A stretch of 64,000 nucleotides of DNA, from contig CAXXSX010000002.1 in assembly GCA_963677165.2 (NCBI GenBank), forward strand, positions 4,774,001 to 4,838,000, written 5' to 3'. The position numbers and the translations under genes were made by a program. This document shows positions 36,040 to 45,229 of this stretch, piece by piece (position 1 is the first letter of the stretch; each line of letters opens with the position of its first letter). Below the pieces are notes generated by a model that saw only the letters and a list, made by a program, of their open reading frames with translations, was not told the DNA's origin and did not search any database. Source of the DNA: JAFGXT01 sp963677165. GTDB lineage: Bacteria > Verrucomicrobiota > Lentisphaeria > Victivallales > SZUA-371.

Positions 36040-37105
36040 TTTTCATTTATTAATATTTGCTATTTTACTGGCCGGTGGATGTCGCCATGATGACAATCCG
36101 CCGCTGCCGCCTGTTCCGGAAACTCCGCCAACGGAAGTAAAACAGGAAGGAATGAAGCCGGAAGAGATACGTAAAGAGCTGATGAAGCTACATAACGAAA
36201 AACCAGCCCCATATATAGTTGCTGCCGGAGACAAGTTTGATATAAAGGTTTATGATAATGAAGAGTTGAACGCTACAGGACTTCAGGTTACTCCTGATGG
36301 TTTAGTTTCGGTTGGCCTCGTCGGGCCTGTGAAGATTGGCGGACTTACACTTCAGGGAGCAACGGAGGCAATAGAAGCCAAATTGAAAAAGTATATTATC
36401 AATCCAAAAGTTACCTTGATTCCAACAGAAATTCACAGCTCAACTTTTTCTATCGTCGGCAAAGTTGGTGTTCCAGGTACTTACCCGATCCGTAACAATA
36501 CACGTCTGACAGACGCTATTGCCATGGCTCAGGGATTTTCCGTTGGAGAGTTTAAAGGTGATACCGTTGAGATGGCAGACCTTGAACATGCTTTTATCGC
36601 TCGAAAAGGAAAAGTTCTGCCGGTTAATTTTGTAGAGGCGATTCGAAAAGGAAACGCGCTCCATAATGTTCCCTTGAAACACGGCGACTATATTTATATC
36701 CCTTCCACAATGAATCAGGAAGTCTATATTCTTGGGGAAGTCAAAACTCCGGGATATATCGGCTATAAGGAAGGCATGACGCTGATGCAGGCTATCTCGT
36801 ATGCCAACGGTCGGCTTGATACCACCAGTGCGTTCAGTGCGGTGATCATTCGCGGCGGATTATCACATCCGAAGGTATACAGGATTTATATGGAAGATAT
36901 TCTACGCGGTAAAAAGCTGGACTTTCCGATTAAGCCGAGAGATATTATTTACGTTCCCAAAGGTGGTTTTTCCGAATACAATGTTGTTATCAAGAAATTC
37001 TTCCCGACTCTGGAACTGCTTAATCTGATGGCGGGGCCGTTTGGCAATACGGTTATCTCGATTCCGGCACAATCGGGCAGCGGAGACAGCGACGGCAGTC
37101 AATAA
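36023..37105 (+). CDS. Outer-membrane polysaccharide export lipoprotein (Wza type)
   Basis: The start is set at ATG 36023 (MKVRYNFHLLIFAILLAGGC), which gives a lipoprotein signal with a Cys after AGG; an in-frame TTG at 35990 would bury it. The mature protein has the polysaccharide-export domain (PYIVAAGDKFDIKVYDNEEL, VTPDGLVSVGLVGPVKIGGL, TEAIEAKLKKYI) followed by two SLBB domains (FSIVGKVGVPGTYPI and VYILGEVKTPGYIGYKEG). Proteins of this kind form the outer-membrane channel for capsule or exopolysaccharide. It overlaps the co-polymerase gene by 17 bases, as expected for partners in the export complex. At 360 residues it is close to Wza in size. Confidence 0.93.
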   Translation: MKVRYNFHLLIFAILLAGGCRHDDNPPLPPVPETPPTEVKQEGMKPEEIRKELMKLHNEKPAPYIVAAGDKFDIKVYDNEELNATGLQVTPDGLVSVGLVGPVKIGGLTLQGATEAIEAKLKKYIINPKVTLIPTEIHSSTFSIVGKVGVPGTYPIRNNTRLTDAIAMAQGFSVGEFKGDTVEMADLEHAFIARKGKVLPVNFVEAIRKGNALHNVPLKHGDYIYIPSTMNQEVYILGEVKTPGYIGYKEGMTLMQAISYANGRLDTTSAFSAVIIRGGLSHPKVYRIYMEDILRGKKLDFPIKPRDIIYVPKGGFSEYNVVIKKFFPTLELLNLMAGPFGNTVISIPAQSGSGDSDGSQ

Positions 37106-37129
37106 CCTGGCATATAATGAGGGGAAATA

Positions 37130-38473
37130 GTGGGACTCTTTAAATACATCGTTTTTTTCGGGGTGCTTATCGTCGGAGTACCAGTGGGATTTGTGATGTC
37201 ACGGAAAAATCCTCTGGTAGAGAAGATTGTATTTTTCCTGATGATATTCTTTACGTCCCGACTGCATGAAACCATCAACTTTGTTTCACGCGAAACCTAT
37301 CGCGGGACTTCGCGCGGCTTTGAGATAACTCTGGTTGATCTCGCTACTCTGATCATCTTTTTTCTGGTACTTTCCAGGGCCGGACAGTATAAGATCAAGC
37401 TGTTACCTCCAGGCTCGTTACTGTATTTCATTTACTTTATGTTCAGTCTTATCTCAATCATGAACGCCGGGATTGCGCTTTACTCGTGGTTCGAGATATG
37501 GAAGATGGTCAGAATGTATTTTTTCTTCTGGGCTTTATATAATTACATTCAGGAATTTGAACAGCTGAATCTGCTGGCAAAATATATGTCATTCGTCATT
37601 ATCTATATTTTCTTTGAAGTGATCAATCAGAAATACCTGAAAGGTATTTACCAAACAAACGGACCATTTCCGCATCAGAATTCACTGGTGATGTATATGA
37701 TTGTTTTCAACAGTATTATGCTGGCAAAACTGCTGGAATTTGACCGCGACATGAAGTCGGTTCTTTATACTTTAGGTATCTTCGGCATAGGCAGTTTGTG
37801 TATCATTTTTACGTTGTCACGGGCAGGCATGGCATGTTACGCACTTAGTATTGTCATAATCTTTGCCCTGTCTTACCTTTCCGGTTTCAAATTCAAAAAT
37901 GTTGCGCTGACAGCCCTTATGATGATTTTGGGGATTGCTGTTCTTGCGGCATCTCTTGACTCGATTATCCGCCGGATTGAAACAGCTCCGGAACAGTCTA
38001 AACAGTCACGGATCGAACTGGGACACGGAGCAATACGAATGGCTCAGGACAAGACTTTTGGAGTGGGGCTCAACAACTTCGGTCTGAAAATAAACGATCC
38101 TTACCCTTATGGCGATCACATTGACCGCCCTACCCCGGATTTTAAAGAAGGTCTGGTGGAAACAACTTACCTGATGATCGCAGCGGAAACCGGTTGGATA
38201 AATCTGGGAATCTTTCTTGTTTTTATTTTCACGTTTTATATCAAAAACCTGATAAACTATTTCAGATATAGAAAGAGCGAGTATCGTTTTATAGCACTTG
38301 GATTGATTGGAGGTCTGGCGGGGATTTATCTGGAGTCGTGCCTGGAATGGGTGCTCAAGCAGACAAACAACTTTTATCAGTTGATGATCGTATTTGCCAT
38401 AATAGGGGCAATGACCAAAATGATAAAACAACAGAAAAAACAACAGGCGGCAGAAAATGTCGGAATCTCATGA
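37130..38473 (+). CDS. O-antigen ligase/polymerase family membrane protein (Wzy-like)
   Basis: A 447-residue polytopic protein with about 11-12 hydrophobic segments. A periplasmic loop around residues 285-345 contains RIELGHGAIRMAQDKTFGVG and NNFGLKINDPYPYGDHID, which matches the large loop of the Wzy_C/WaaL family ('R...W..a......p..G.G...f'). NGPFPHQNSLVMYMIV is another conserved block. In a Wzx/Wzy locus it most likely polymerises repeat units in the periplasm. GTG start after GAGGGGA. The 3' end overlaps the next gene by 17 bases. The alternative is a ligase, but there is no lipid A target gene nearby. Confidence 0.85.
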   Translation: MGLFKYIVFFGVLIVGVPVGFVMSRKNPLVEKIVFFLMIFFTSRLHETINFVSRETYRGTSRGFEITLVDLATLIIFFLVLSRAGQYKIKLLPPGSLLYFIYFMFSLISIMNAGIALYSWFEIWKMVRMYFFFWALYNYIQEFEQLNLLAKYMSFVIIYIFFEVINQKYLKGIYQTNGPFPHQNSLVMYMIVFNSIMLAKLLEFDRDMKSVLYTLGIFGIGSLCIIFTLSRAGMACYALSIVIIFALSYLSGFKFKNVALTALMMILGIAVLAASLDSIIRRIETAPEQSKQSRIELGHGAIRMAQDKTFGVGLNNFGLKINDPYPYGDHIDRPTPDFKEGLVETTYLMIAAETGWINLGIFLVFIFTFYIKNLINYFRYRKSEYRFIALGLIGGLAGIYLESCLEWVLKQTNNFYQLMIVFAIIGAMTKMIKQQKKQQAAENVGIS

Positions 38474-38876
38474 AAGAAAGGGCGACCACCCCACGAAAGA
38501 AAAGTATGACGAGTATTATTACTCTATGCTGAATTCCGATATTGAAAAGACTTTCACTCATGAACAGCGCGAAGAAGTAAAAGCCGTGTTTAAACGCATT
38601 GCGCGGGTACCGTCAAAAAAGATCATTGACTTCAGAACCAGCTTCTGGCTCATCAAATGGCTGTATATTGTTGTCTTTATCGGCGTTGACCGCAGACGCA
38701 AACAGCGCGGAAACTATGAAGACAAAGCGAGTATCATCAGACTTGCGTTAAAAATGCTGGTTTATCTGGTTCTTTTTGTGCTGTTGCTGGTGTTAATATT
38801 TTTAGCTCTTTATCTGTTGAAGTCGGCTCTGGGAATCGATTTGTTCCCGGATAAACATTTAACTGATTTTATTTAA
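38457..38876 (+). CDS. Small membrane protein of unknown function
   Basis: A 139-residue protein translationally coupled to the Wzy-like gene. The N-terminal half is soluble and charged (FTHEQREEVKAVFKRIARVP), followed by IIDFRTSFWLIKWLYIVVFI then GVDRRRKQRGN, a hydrophobic helix at about 100-125 and a short tail. The 'FT.EQ...' block plus 'DfR......Y.v.f.G.DRR' pattern reminds me of small proteins seen beside polysaccharide and secretion genes in cyanobacteria and planctomycetes (recollection, not verified). No enzymatic motif. It may help the polymerase or the flippase encoded 17 bases downstream. Confidence 0.6.
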   Translation: MSESHERKGDHPTKEKYDEYYYSMLNSDIEKTFTHEQREEVKAVFKRIARVPSKKIIDFRTSFWLIKWLYIVVFIGVDRRRKQRGNYEDKASIIRLALKMLVYLVLFVLLLVLIFLALYLLKSALGIDLFPDKHLTDFI

Positions 38877-38893
38877 TTTTCGGAATAACGTTC

Positions 38894-40444
38894 ATGGGAA
38901 AATTTGTTAATAGCGTATTGAGAAACACCGCAGCCAACTATATTTTACTGGCGTGGAGAATGATTACCGCCATCTTTCTGGTCAGGATTCTTTTTCTGGG
39001 ACTGGGAAAGGCTGATTACGGTTTCTGGTCACTGTTGTGGGCAGTATTCGGGTATTCCCTGCTGCTGGATTTCGGATTTGGGCAATCAGTCCAGAAGTAT
39101 ACGGCGGAAGCCGAATCAGACGGAGATATTGAACGTTTCAACCGACTGATCAACACAATTATCATCAGCTACTTATTGATGTGTACCGCCATTATAGCCG
39201 CAACATTGGCGGTCTCTCCATTTATCGACCGCATATTTGAGCTGAATGCTACTCCGGAAATCGTCCAGTATTTCAAGACAGTTTTCATGGTCTTCGGTAT
39301 TGGCACTGCTCTGGTCTTTCCAACCGGTGTGTTTCCTGAAATTCTTGCAGGACTGAGACTGGTTCATATCAAAAATGCCGCTTTGTTCTTCAATGTTACC
39401 ATTCAAATTGCCGGTATATATTTGATTTTAAAACTAGGATATTCTCTGTTGACGTTAGCGATATTCGCGTCACTATTGAATATTTTCACAAACTTCATTA
39501 TGGCCTGGTTTGTTTTCCGGCGCATACCGGGATTCAAGCTGTCTCCGAGATATTTTAAATTCGGTAATATTTGTGAAATTGCATCTTTCAGCGCTTTTGC
39601 CTACCTGCTGAATTTTGCCAGAATGATTATTTTCAAGACAGATAAACTGGTCCTTGGAATCATGCTGGGAATGCCTTCGGTCGCAATTTATCAATTGGGT
39701 ACACGAATCTCGGAAATCACCGAAAAGTTGACGACTCAATTCCAGGAAACCCTTGGCCCTGTCGCCGCATCTGTATATAAAAGCGGCGATATGGAAAAAT
39801 TGAAATGGATCATGCTGAAAAGCAACCGGTTGACGGCATTTATCACAACCGGCGCATTTGTTGTTCTCTTTATTCCTGCCAGGCAAATACTGTTTGTCTG
39901 GTTGAAACTCGAAGGAGGAGAAGCCGCTGTGATTACCCATATCATGATGGTTGCAGTATATCTGAATGTGATGTTCAGAAGTTCTTCAGAAAAATTTCTG
40001 TTAATGGCAGGTCGACATAAAGCTCTATCATTTATCACGCTTGCTGAAAGTATCGCAAATATAATCCTCAGTATAATTCTGGTTACCATGCTTGGCGTTA
40101 CCGGTGTAGCGTGGGGAACACTGATCCCCGGGGCAATCGTGGCAGTTCTGATCATTTTCCCGTTGGCTGCGCATTTCAGCCGCATACCGCTATGGTTATA
40201 TTTCAGGATGGTTTACCTGCCTCTTCTCCTTGTTATCATTCTTCCTGTCGCGGCAGGACTTGCGGCAGTATATTATTTCCCTCTCAAGCAGTGGAACGTT
40301 ATATATCTTGGTTGCTGCTTCGCGATTACCGGAGGACTATATGCTATCTGTGGTTTCTACGGTTATCTGTCCCGTGAAGAACGCGGCACGATTCTCAGTA
40401 AAATTCCTTTCACGCGGCTGCGTTCTATGTTTTCTTCAAGGTAA
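38894..40444 (+). CDS. Polysaccharide flippase (Wzx/MOP family)
   Basis: A 516-residue polytopic membrane protein with about 12-14 hydrophobic helices. It starts GKFVNSVLRNTAANYILLAW, the usual basic amphipathic start of Wzx proteins, then has ILFLGLGKADYGFWSLLWAV (the 'LG...YG..' motif) and KTDKLVLGIMLGMPSVAIYQ in the middle (the 'D..ilg...g...vg.Y' motif). It is expected to flip the undecaprenyl-linked repeat unit to the periplasm. Together with the Wzy-, Wzz- and Wza-like genes just upstream it completes a Wzx/Wzy pathway. It ends 20 bases inside a convergent metallophosphoesterase gene. Confidence 0.9.
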   Translation: MGKFVNSVLRNTAANYILLAWRMITAIFLVRILFLGLGKADYGFWSLLWAVFGYSLLLDFGFGQSVQKYTAEAESDGDIERFNRLINTIIISYLLMCTAIIAATLAVSPFIDRIFELNATPEIVQYFKTVFMVFGIGTALVFPTGVFPEILAGLRLVHIKNAALFFNVTIQIAGIYLILKLGYSLLTLAIFASLLNIFTNFIMAWFVFRRIPGFKLSPRYFKFGNICEIASFSAFAYLLNFARMIIFKTDKLVLGIMLGMPSVAIYQLGTRISEITEKLTTQFQETLGPVAASVYKSGDMEKLKWIMLKSNRLTAFITTGAFVVLFIPARQILFVWLKLEGGEAAVITHIMMVAVYLNVMFRSSSEKFLLMAGRHKALSFITLAESIANIILSIILVTMLGVTGVAWGTLIPGAIVAVLIIFPLAAHFSRIPLWLYFRMVYLPLLLVIILPVAAGLAAVYYFPLKQWNVIYLGCCFAITGGLYAICGFYGYLSREERGTILSKIPFTRLRSMFSSR

Positions 40445-41333
40445 ACAGGACCAGTTCAGGCGGACAATTAAACCGGGCCGGAATTCCGCTGCAACCAGCC
40501 CCGCAGGAAGTATATCCACACATATTTTCATGCTGCCAAAGTCCGTGAACCATTCGTCGCGGCGCATTGGTCTCGCAGAAAACCGGAATCTCGCCCGGCA
40601 GGCAGATCTGCCCGCCGTGGGTGTGACCGGCAAGGTACATGGAAAAACCGTGTTCTGCCGCAATTTTATATACATCGGGTGAATGGGAAAGGATAATACT
40701 AAACGCATCCTGCGGTACATTTACACGTGATGCCGCGAAATCGTCGGCCGCATAATAATTGGCGTCATCAACTCCGCAGATGTAGATGAACTGACCGTCC
40801 TTTTCAATGGTCTCGTTTTCATTTACCAGCATATCAACCCCAAACTTTTCCAGTTCGAGAGCGATTCCATATTCATCATGGTTTCCAAGTATTCCAATCA
40901 CCCGTGAATTTTTTTTCAGTTCCGGGATCAGTTCGCTTAGATAACGAGTTGAGAGTGCTGTATTTCCACGGGTATGCAGCCGATAGTCTCCCCCCATAAG
41001 ACAGAGATCATATTCTTCTTTAGCGGCCAGTTCCGCTATAATCTGGTGAAGATCAGGAATACCGTCAATATGCAGGTCACTCATAAATAAAATTTTGTAA
41101 CCGTCAAAATTGTCCGGCAGATTTGGAAAAACCAGTTCATGCCGGACAATACGCAGATTCTCGGCATTGCGTTTCGCGCGGTTCTCCAGTCCGGTTATCT
41201 TCAATCCAATAGCTACTAAATCTATGAGAAAGTCGATATTGACAAGATGAATCTTTCGGGTCGCGTTACCAGTAAAAAACGAGATATGCTTCTGCAGTTC
41301 TCGTATCTTGCGGTTTTTGGGTATTGCTTTCAT
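40425..41333 (-). CDS. Calcineurin-like metallophosphoesterase (YkuE/LpxH type)
   Basis: A 302-residue protein. All five metallophosphoesterase motifs are present: LFMSDLHIDG (DxH), LCLMGGDY (GD), GILGNHDEYG (GNHD), ILSHSPDVY (SH) and LAGHTHGGQICLP (GHxH). The closest pattern is the YkuE-like group, which is usually membrane-associated and acts on lipid-linked phosphate esters or pyrophosphates. No signal peptide or clear membrane helix is seen in the N-terminus, which is basic. It is last in a five-gene minus-strand operon and its 3' end overlaps the flippase gene, so it may recycle a lipid carrier product. Substrate unknown. Confidence 0.85.
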   Translation of the reverse strand: MKAIPKNRKIRELQKHISFFTGNATRKIHLVNIDFLIDLVAIGLKITGLENRAKRNAENLRIVRHELVFPNLPDNFDGYKILFMSDLHIDGIPDLHQIIAELAAKEEYDLCLMGGDYRLHTRGNTALSTRYLSELIPELKKNSRVIGILGNHDEYGIALELEKFGVDMLVNENETIEKDGQFIYICGVDDANYYAADDFAASRVNVPQDAFSIILSHSPDVYKIAAEHGFSMYLAGHTHGGQICLPGEIPVFCETNAPRRMVHGLWQHENMCGYTSCGAGCSGIPARFNCPPELVLFTLKKT

Positions 41334-41338
41334 ATTAT

Positions 41339-42340
41339 TTATAGAATCGGATGGTTTCGTTTGATTTTACGCTCAGAAGGCACGTTCCAGTTGGAACACC
41401 GGAGCCCGAATTTATGCACAAATACCTGATCCCATTCATCTTCAAAGCATCGATCAACTCCTTCTTTGTCGTAAATTGATTGAATCAGCATAATCAATCG
41501 CTGGCGGTGCGGCCCCATCAATTCTGTGGCCACCAGCCGGATTTCCTGAGGTGAAGGAGAATTGCTTTTTAGTGACATGACTGCGTCCCTTACCGCCTCC
41601 GGCGTATCATCGACTATTTCGGTATGATCAGGATCAAACAGTTCGTGTCTGCCGCCAAGATTTTTCGTTGACACAACAGGACAACCACACAGCAAGTACT
41701 CCGCGCTGACAAACATAGCTCCTTCCTCTTCAGACAGACAAAGACCGGTATATGCCATGGCAACATATTCACTGACCTTCTCTGCCGGAATTTTACGGGT
41801 CCAATCAGCATGAGAAAGAATCGACATAACCCTTTCGTAATGATCTTTTTCACGGGCAAAATAGTCTCCGACAAGTTTCAGGCGAGGTATCAGCGCAGCA
41901 AGTTCGTGTCTCTTAAACGGAGTGATTCGTGCAATATAAATCGCGTCATAATCTTTTGGGCGACTTATGATATGATAATTATTTGCGTCGAGAAAAGCAT
42001 TTTGATGACAGTATTCATGCGGAATATCCGCCTCTGCAAACAGTTTTCTTTCCGCTGTAGAATTCACCAGAAAAATAAATTCCGCATTGTGCATGGTCAC
42101 CGAGTTATATTCGGATTTTAACTCGTCAACCCGTTCCGGGGTTTCACGATGCCATCCTAATTGAAACAGAAAATATATCGGTCGGTCTTTGGGCATCACA
42201 GAATAAAACGCCTCTGCGTTCGCCATGAAGTCATACCAGTAGGTTATAATGATGAGCGGGTCATGGCTTATTATGTAGCCGGGCAGACAGTCACTGCCTA
42301 AAACCTTATTGATTGCTTTTCTGGCAAGTTCGAACATCAT
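41339..42340 (-). CDS. Putative GT-B glycosyltransferase (family 4-like)
   Basis: A 333-residue protein. The N-terminal Rossmann-like half contains DPLIIITYWYDFMANAEAFY and PIYFLFQLGWHRETPERVDE. The C-terminal half has DAIYIARITPFKRHELAALI, the common 'yvGr....K....li' start of a GT4 donor domain, and an acidic motif LSEEEGAMFVSAEYLLCGCP then VVSTKNLGG, which takes the place of EX7E. A GGAGAAATT ribosome site precedes the double ATG. Gaps to its neighbours are 14 bases upstream and 5 bases downstream, so it is part of the minus-strand operon. It is more divergent than the three GT4 genes on the plus strand. Confidence 0.75.
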   Translation of the reverse strand: MMFELARKAINKVLGSDCLPGYIISHDPLIIITYWYDFMANAEAFYSVMPKDRPIYFLFQLGWHRETPERVDELKSEYNSVTMHNAEFIFLVNSTAERKLFAEADIPHEYCHQNAFLDANNYHIISRPKDYDAIYIARITPFKRHELAALIPRLKLVGDYFAREKDHYERVMSILSHADWTRKIPAEKVSEYVAMAYTGLCLSEEEGAMFVSAEYLLCGCPVVSTKNLGGRHELFDPDHTEIVDDTPEAVRDAVMSLKSNSPSPQEIRLVATELMGPHRQRLIMLIQSIYDKEGVDRCFEDEWDQVFVHKFGLRCSNWNVPSERKIKRNHPIL

Positions 42341-42354
42341 AATTTCTCCAATAG

Positions 42355-43956
42355 TCAGTTTGTTAATTTAGTAAATCCGCTGTGATGCCGCCTGATTCTG
42401 AATACAGCAATCAGCATTTTCAACGCATCTTTAATCGGATTCACTTTGGATCCTTCTATTTCATTCCAGTTTACTGAGATTTCCATTATGGCAAAGCCAT
42501 ATAATTGGGCCAGGTAGAGAATTTCCACATCAAACGCCCAGCCATCTTCGATTGCATTGCCAAATAATTTATGAGCTACATCCCGACGGAAAGCCTTGAA
42601 ACCGCACTGGGTATCACTTACTCCCGGAACGGCAAAGAAATTTACAGTCTTATAAAACACCATTCCCATCAATTCTCTGACTCCCTTACGTGCGACACTG
42701 GCGGAATTCATACGTCTGGAACCAATGACAATCTCATAGCTTTTTTCCATCAGAGGAATAAGTTTATTTAATTCTGAAATTGGCGTTGCTCCATCTGCGT
42801 CTGCATAAACAATGTAATTTCCCTCTGCAACCAGCATTCCGCTACGAACAGCAGCTCCCTTTCCTTGATTACGCACTTGAGCCAGAAGTTTGATCTTTGG
42901 ACATTTCGCCGCATATGATTTGACCACTTCAATCGTGCGATCACTGGAGCCATCGTCAACAACAAGGACTTCAATTTTAAGTCTTTTGTTCTCCTTCAGG
43001 AAATCAAGGATGGAGTCAAGAAAGACCGGAAGACGCTGTTCTTCATTGTATGCCGGAATAACAACGCTGATATCGGGACGTTCCATATCACACTTCCAGG
43101 ACCATCCATGTGGAGGCCGTCTGGTCCGATCAATGATCAACGCGAGATCCGGTCGAAATAGATCCGAGAAATTAAGCTTATATCGAGTGAAATAAAGTAG
43201 ATAGAATACCGGCAGCGGAAGCAGGCGAAACAAGTGAAATATCAACAGCACAGGCATTGCGATGGAGGATCGGTCGAGCAATGCAGGGAGTTCGGCGAGC
43301 CCAAGTCCCCCCGGAACCGGTGATGAATAATAAAACAGGTTAAAGCCCAAGTACAGCAATATGGCGGTCTCTATTTCCAATTCCGGATGCAATGCATAGC
43401 AGAATATTGCTCCTTCACACAAATATACGAGGAGACCGGAGAGCAATTGTTTCAGTAAACTTTCCACAACCACAAAATTCTTCAGGTTCAATATCAGAAA
43501 GCCTAATATCAATACACAAAATACAACAGTCATAATAATACTTTGGGTCAATAGTGAAATAGTCATAAAAGCTCCAAGTCCAAGCAGTATCGAGACGTTC
43601 CGTCTAGCCCCTGACCAGATCGAAGTCGTCCTGCAGTCCAGAGATACTTCACGCATAATGAAAACCTGTTCAAATGTTGCCGGCAGCCCGGGAACTATTG
43701 CTCGTACTGTTTGGAATATCCACTCAAACGATAAAGACTGATGAAGCGTAAGTCTACTTCCGTAGAATATACCAAGAGTCAAGCTTCTTAGAATCAATCC
43801 GGCTGCTGCTGCCAGAAAAAGAAGAAAGATTGTACTAACTCCCGGTAGCTTAAGTAGTTCATTTAAGGCAGCATAATATACCGAGGCTGTCAGTATTGTT
43901 ATTCCAACTATAAGCAATAGCAGATTGGTTACTTTAATTTGTTGATAAGTTTTCAT
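42355..43956 (-). CDS. Fusion of flippase/synthase-like membrane domain with dolichyl-phosphate-type GT2
   Basis: A 533-residue two-part protein. Residues 1-285 are polytopic (about eight hydrophobic helices) and resemble the lysylphosphatidylglycerol synthase TM/UPF0104 family, with YYSSPVPGGLGLAELPALL matching its 'PtPGGlG..E' signature. Residues 295-533 are a GT2 domain of the Alg5/DPM type: DISVVIPAYNEEQRLPVFLD, VLVVDDGSSDRT, NQGKGAAVRSGM, YIVYADADGATP (DxD), then DTQCGFKAFRRDV and EDGWAFDVEILYLA. Such GT2 enzymes make polyprenyl-phosphate sugars used by periplasmic GT-C/GT87 enzymes, and one is encoded just upstream with a 23-base overlap. The membrane part may flip the product. Confidence 0.85.
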   Translation of the reverse strand: MKTYQQIKVTNLLLLIVGITILTASVYYAALNELLKLPGVSTIFLLFLAAAAGLILRSLTLGIFYGSRLTLHQSLSFEWIFQTVRAIVPGLPATFEQVFIMREVSLDCRTTSIWSGARRNVSILLGLGAFMTISLLTQSIIMTVVFCVLILGFLILNLKNFVVVESLLKQLLSGLLVYLCEGAIFCYALHPELEIETAILLYLGFNLFYYSSPVPGGLGLAELPALLDRSSIAMPVLLIFHLFRLLPLPVFYLLYFTRYKLNFSDLFRPDLALIIDRTRRPPHGWSWKCDMERPDISVVIPAYNEEQRLPVFLDSILDFLKENKRLKIEVLVVDDGSSDRTIEVVKSYAAKCPKIKLLAQVRNQGKGAAVRSGMLVAEGNYIVYADADGATPISELNKLIPLMEKSYEIVIGSRRMNSASVARKGVRELMGMVFYKTVNFFAVPGVSDTQCGFKAFRRDVAHKLFGNAIEDGWAFDVEILYLAQLYGFAIMEISVNWNEIEGSKVNPIKDALKMLIAVFRIRRHHSGFTKLTN

Positions 43957-45214
43957 GATTTTGGCTTTCCTGTTTCAGTTCCGGTTCAAAAAACAGTACT
44001 TCAGCTTCAAAAAATACACAATATATGAAATATAAAGTCAGCAGACTCATATCCATCGGCATAAACGGGAAAATTGTTGTGGTATCACCGTATCTGCAAA
44101 GATAAATAACAGGGTTGTCAGGGGAAATAAAACTCCCGAAATAATTGGACAGCTTCATGAATAACGATAGAGGGAAAAGCCCTCCGAGCAGAATAAGACC
44201 AGGAATAATTGCTTTGCGCAAATCTGAATTGATGATATGAATGTATGCCTTGATGGCTAGAAGCATGAAAATAAAGACCAGGTTATACATTCTATTGTAT
44301 GCGGTCAGCATGGTAATGCCGGAAATCGCCAGCATAAAATTAAGTCCAATTTCTCTCTTGCCTGTTTCACGTATAATCAGCCATATACCAATTGCCGCAA
44401 AGACCGCTTTTACTCCAGTGTTGATTATGCCTGTTTTGAAAAAATCAAATGATACCATGTTGTAGCCACTTACTTCAAAAGTATTGAAGCCTTCAGTGGC
44501 CTGAGATGAAACAATACCAATATATTCCTTGTACAGGTCAATGAGGTTATGTCCAAACAAAATCGGAGATACTGCAAACAATAGAAAGATAATGAAAGAG
44601 TAAATGCAAAGCATAAAATATTTTTTAAAAAACAGCGCAAGTCCGAAAAGCGGCAGCATGGAATATTTCAACACAGCAGTCAATGCAAAAAACATAACTT
44701 TCCCGTGAAAACATGATGGCAGAAGGATCATGGTCAGAGCAAAGGCTATTATTATTGTTGTTTGTCCATGGCGAAGAGTGGCCAGAAAAGGAGATGAGTT
44801 GAAAATGCAGAACAATGCAGAACTGAACAATAATTCCTGTGGTCCGGGAGAAGTAAAGTTTAGTTTCGAGATTAATCCGGTTCGTTTAAACAACATTCTC
44901 AGCGTTACATACCCGAGGGTAATATTGATGATCAGAAAAAGATATTGAGACAGTTTCATTCCAAACGCGGTGAAGCCAATGAATAATAGCGTATATCCAG
45001 GGAATACGATAGGAATGTCTCCCCAGTTATGATAGACCAGATTCGCTTTATCATATGGATTTAACCCCTGAACAATAGCTCTGGAGACATCGCAATAAGC
45101 TAGAAAGTCAATAAAAATATCACGCCGAAAGATCAGTGCGCACCTCAGCACTGTTATCAGCCACATCAACAGTATTACAACTTTTAATACAGCCTTTTTC
45201 TTTCGGACATTCAT
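43934..45214 (-). CDS. GT87-like (DUF2029) integral membrane glycosyltransferase
   Basis: A 426-residue polytopic protein with about ten hydrophobic segments. After the first helix comes FRRDIFIDFLAYCDVSRAIV and QGLNPYDKANLV, the 'D...y....a.l.g..pY' block of the GT87/PIG-M-like GT-C families, where the Asp is catalytic. FNSSPFLATLRHGQTTIIIA matches the 'P......GQ...l' motif of DUF2029. These enzymes use polyprenyl-phosphate-linked sugars on the periplasmic side. The adjoining gene encodes a matching polyprenyl-phosphate sugar synthase, so the pair could decorate the exopolysaccharide after flipping. Confidence 0.8.
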   Translation of the reverse strand: MNVRKKKAVLKVVILLMWLITVLRCALIFRRDIFIDFLAYCDVSRAIVQGLNPYDKANLVYHNWGDIPIVFPGYTLLFIGFTAFGMKLSQYLFLIINITLGYVTLRMLFKRTGLISKLNFTSPGPQELLFSSALFCIFNSSPFLATLRHGQTTIIIAFALTMILLPSCFHGKVMFFALTAVLKYSMLPLFGLALFFKKYFMLCIYSFIIFLLFAVSPILFGHNLIDLYKEYIGIVSSQATEGFNTFEVSGYNMVSFDFFKTGIINTGVKAVFAAIGIWLIIRETGKREIGLNFMLAISGITMLTAYNRMYNLVFIFMLLAIKAYIHIINSDLRKAIIPGLILLGGLFPLSLFMKLSNYFGSFISPDNPVIYLCRYGDTTTIFPFMPMDMSLLTLYFIYCVFFEAEVLFFEPELKQESQNHENLSTN

Positions 45215-45229
45215 TTTTTCTTAATTAAT

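Noticed and set aside
40230..40682. 150-residue plus-strand frame spanning the flippase and phosphoesterase junction
   Set aside because: It overlaps two well-supported genes and encodes no recognisable domain.
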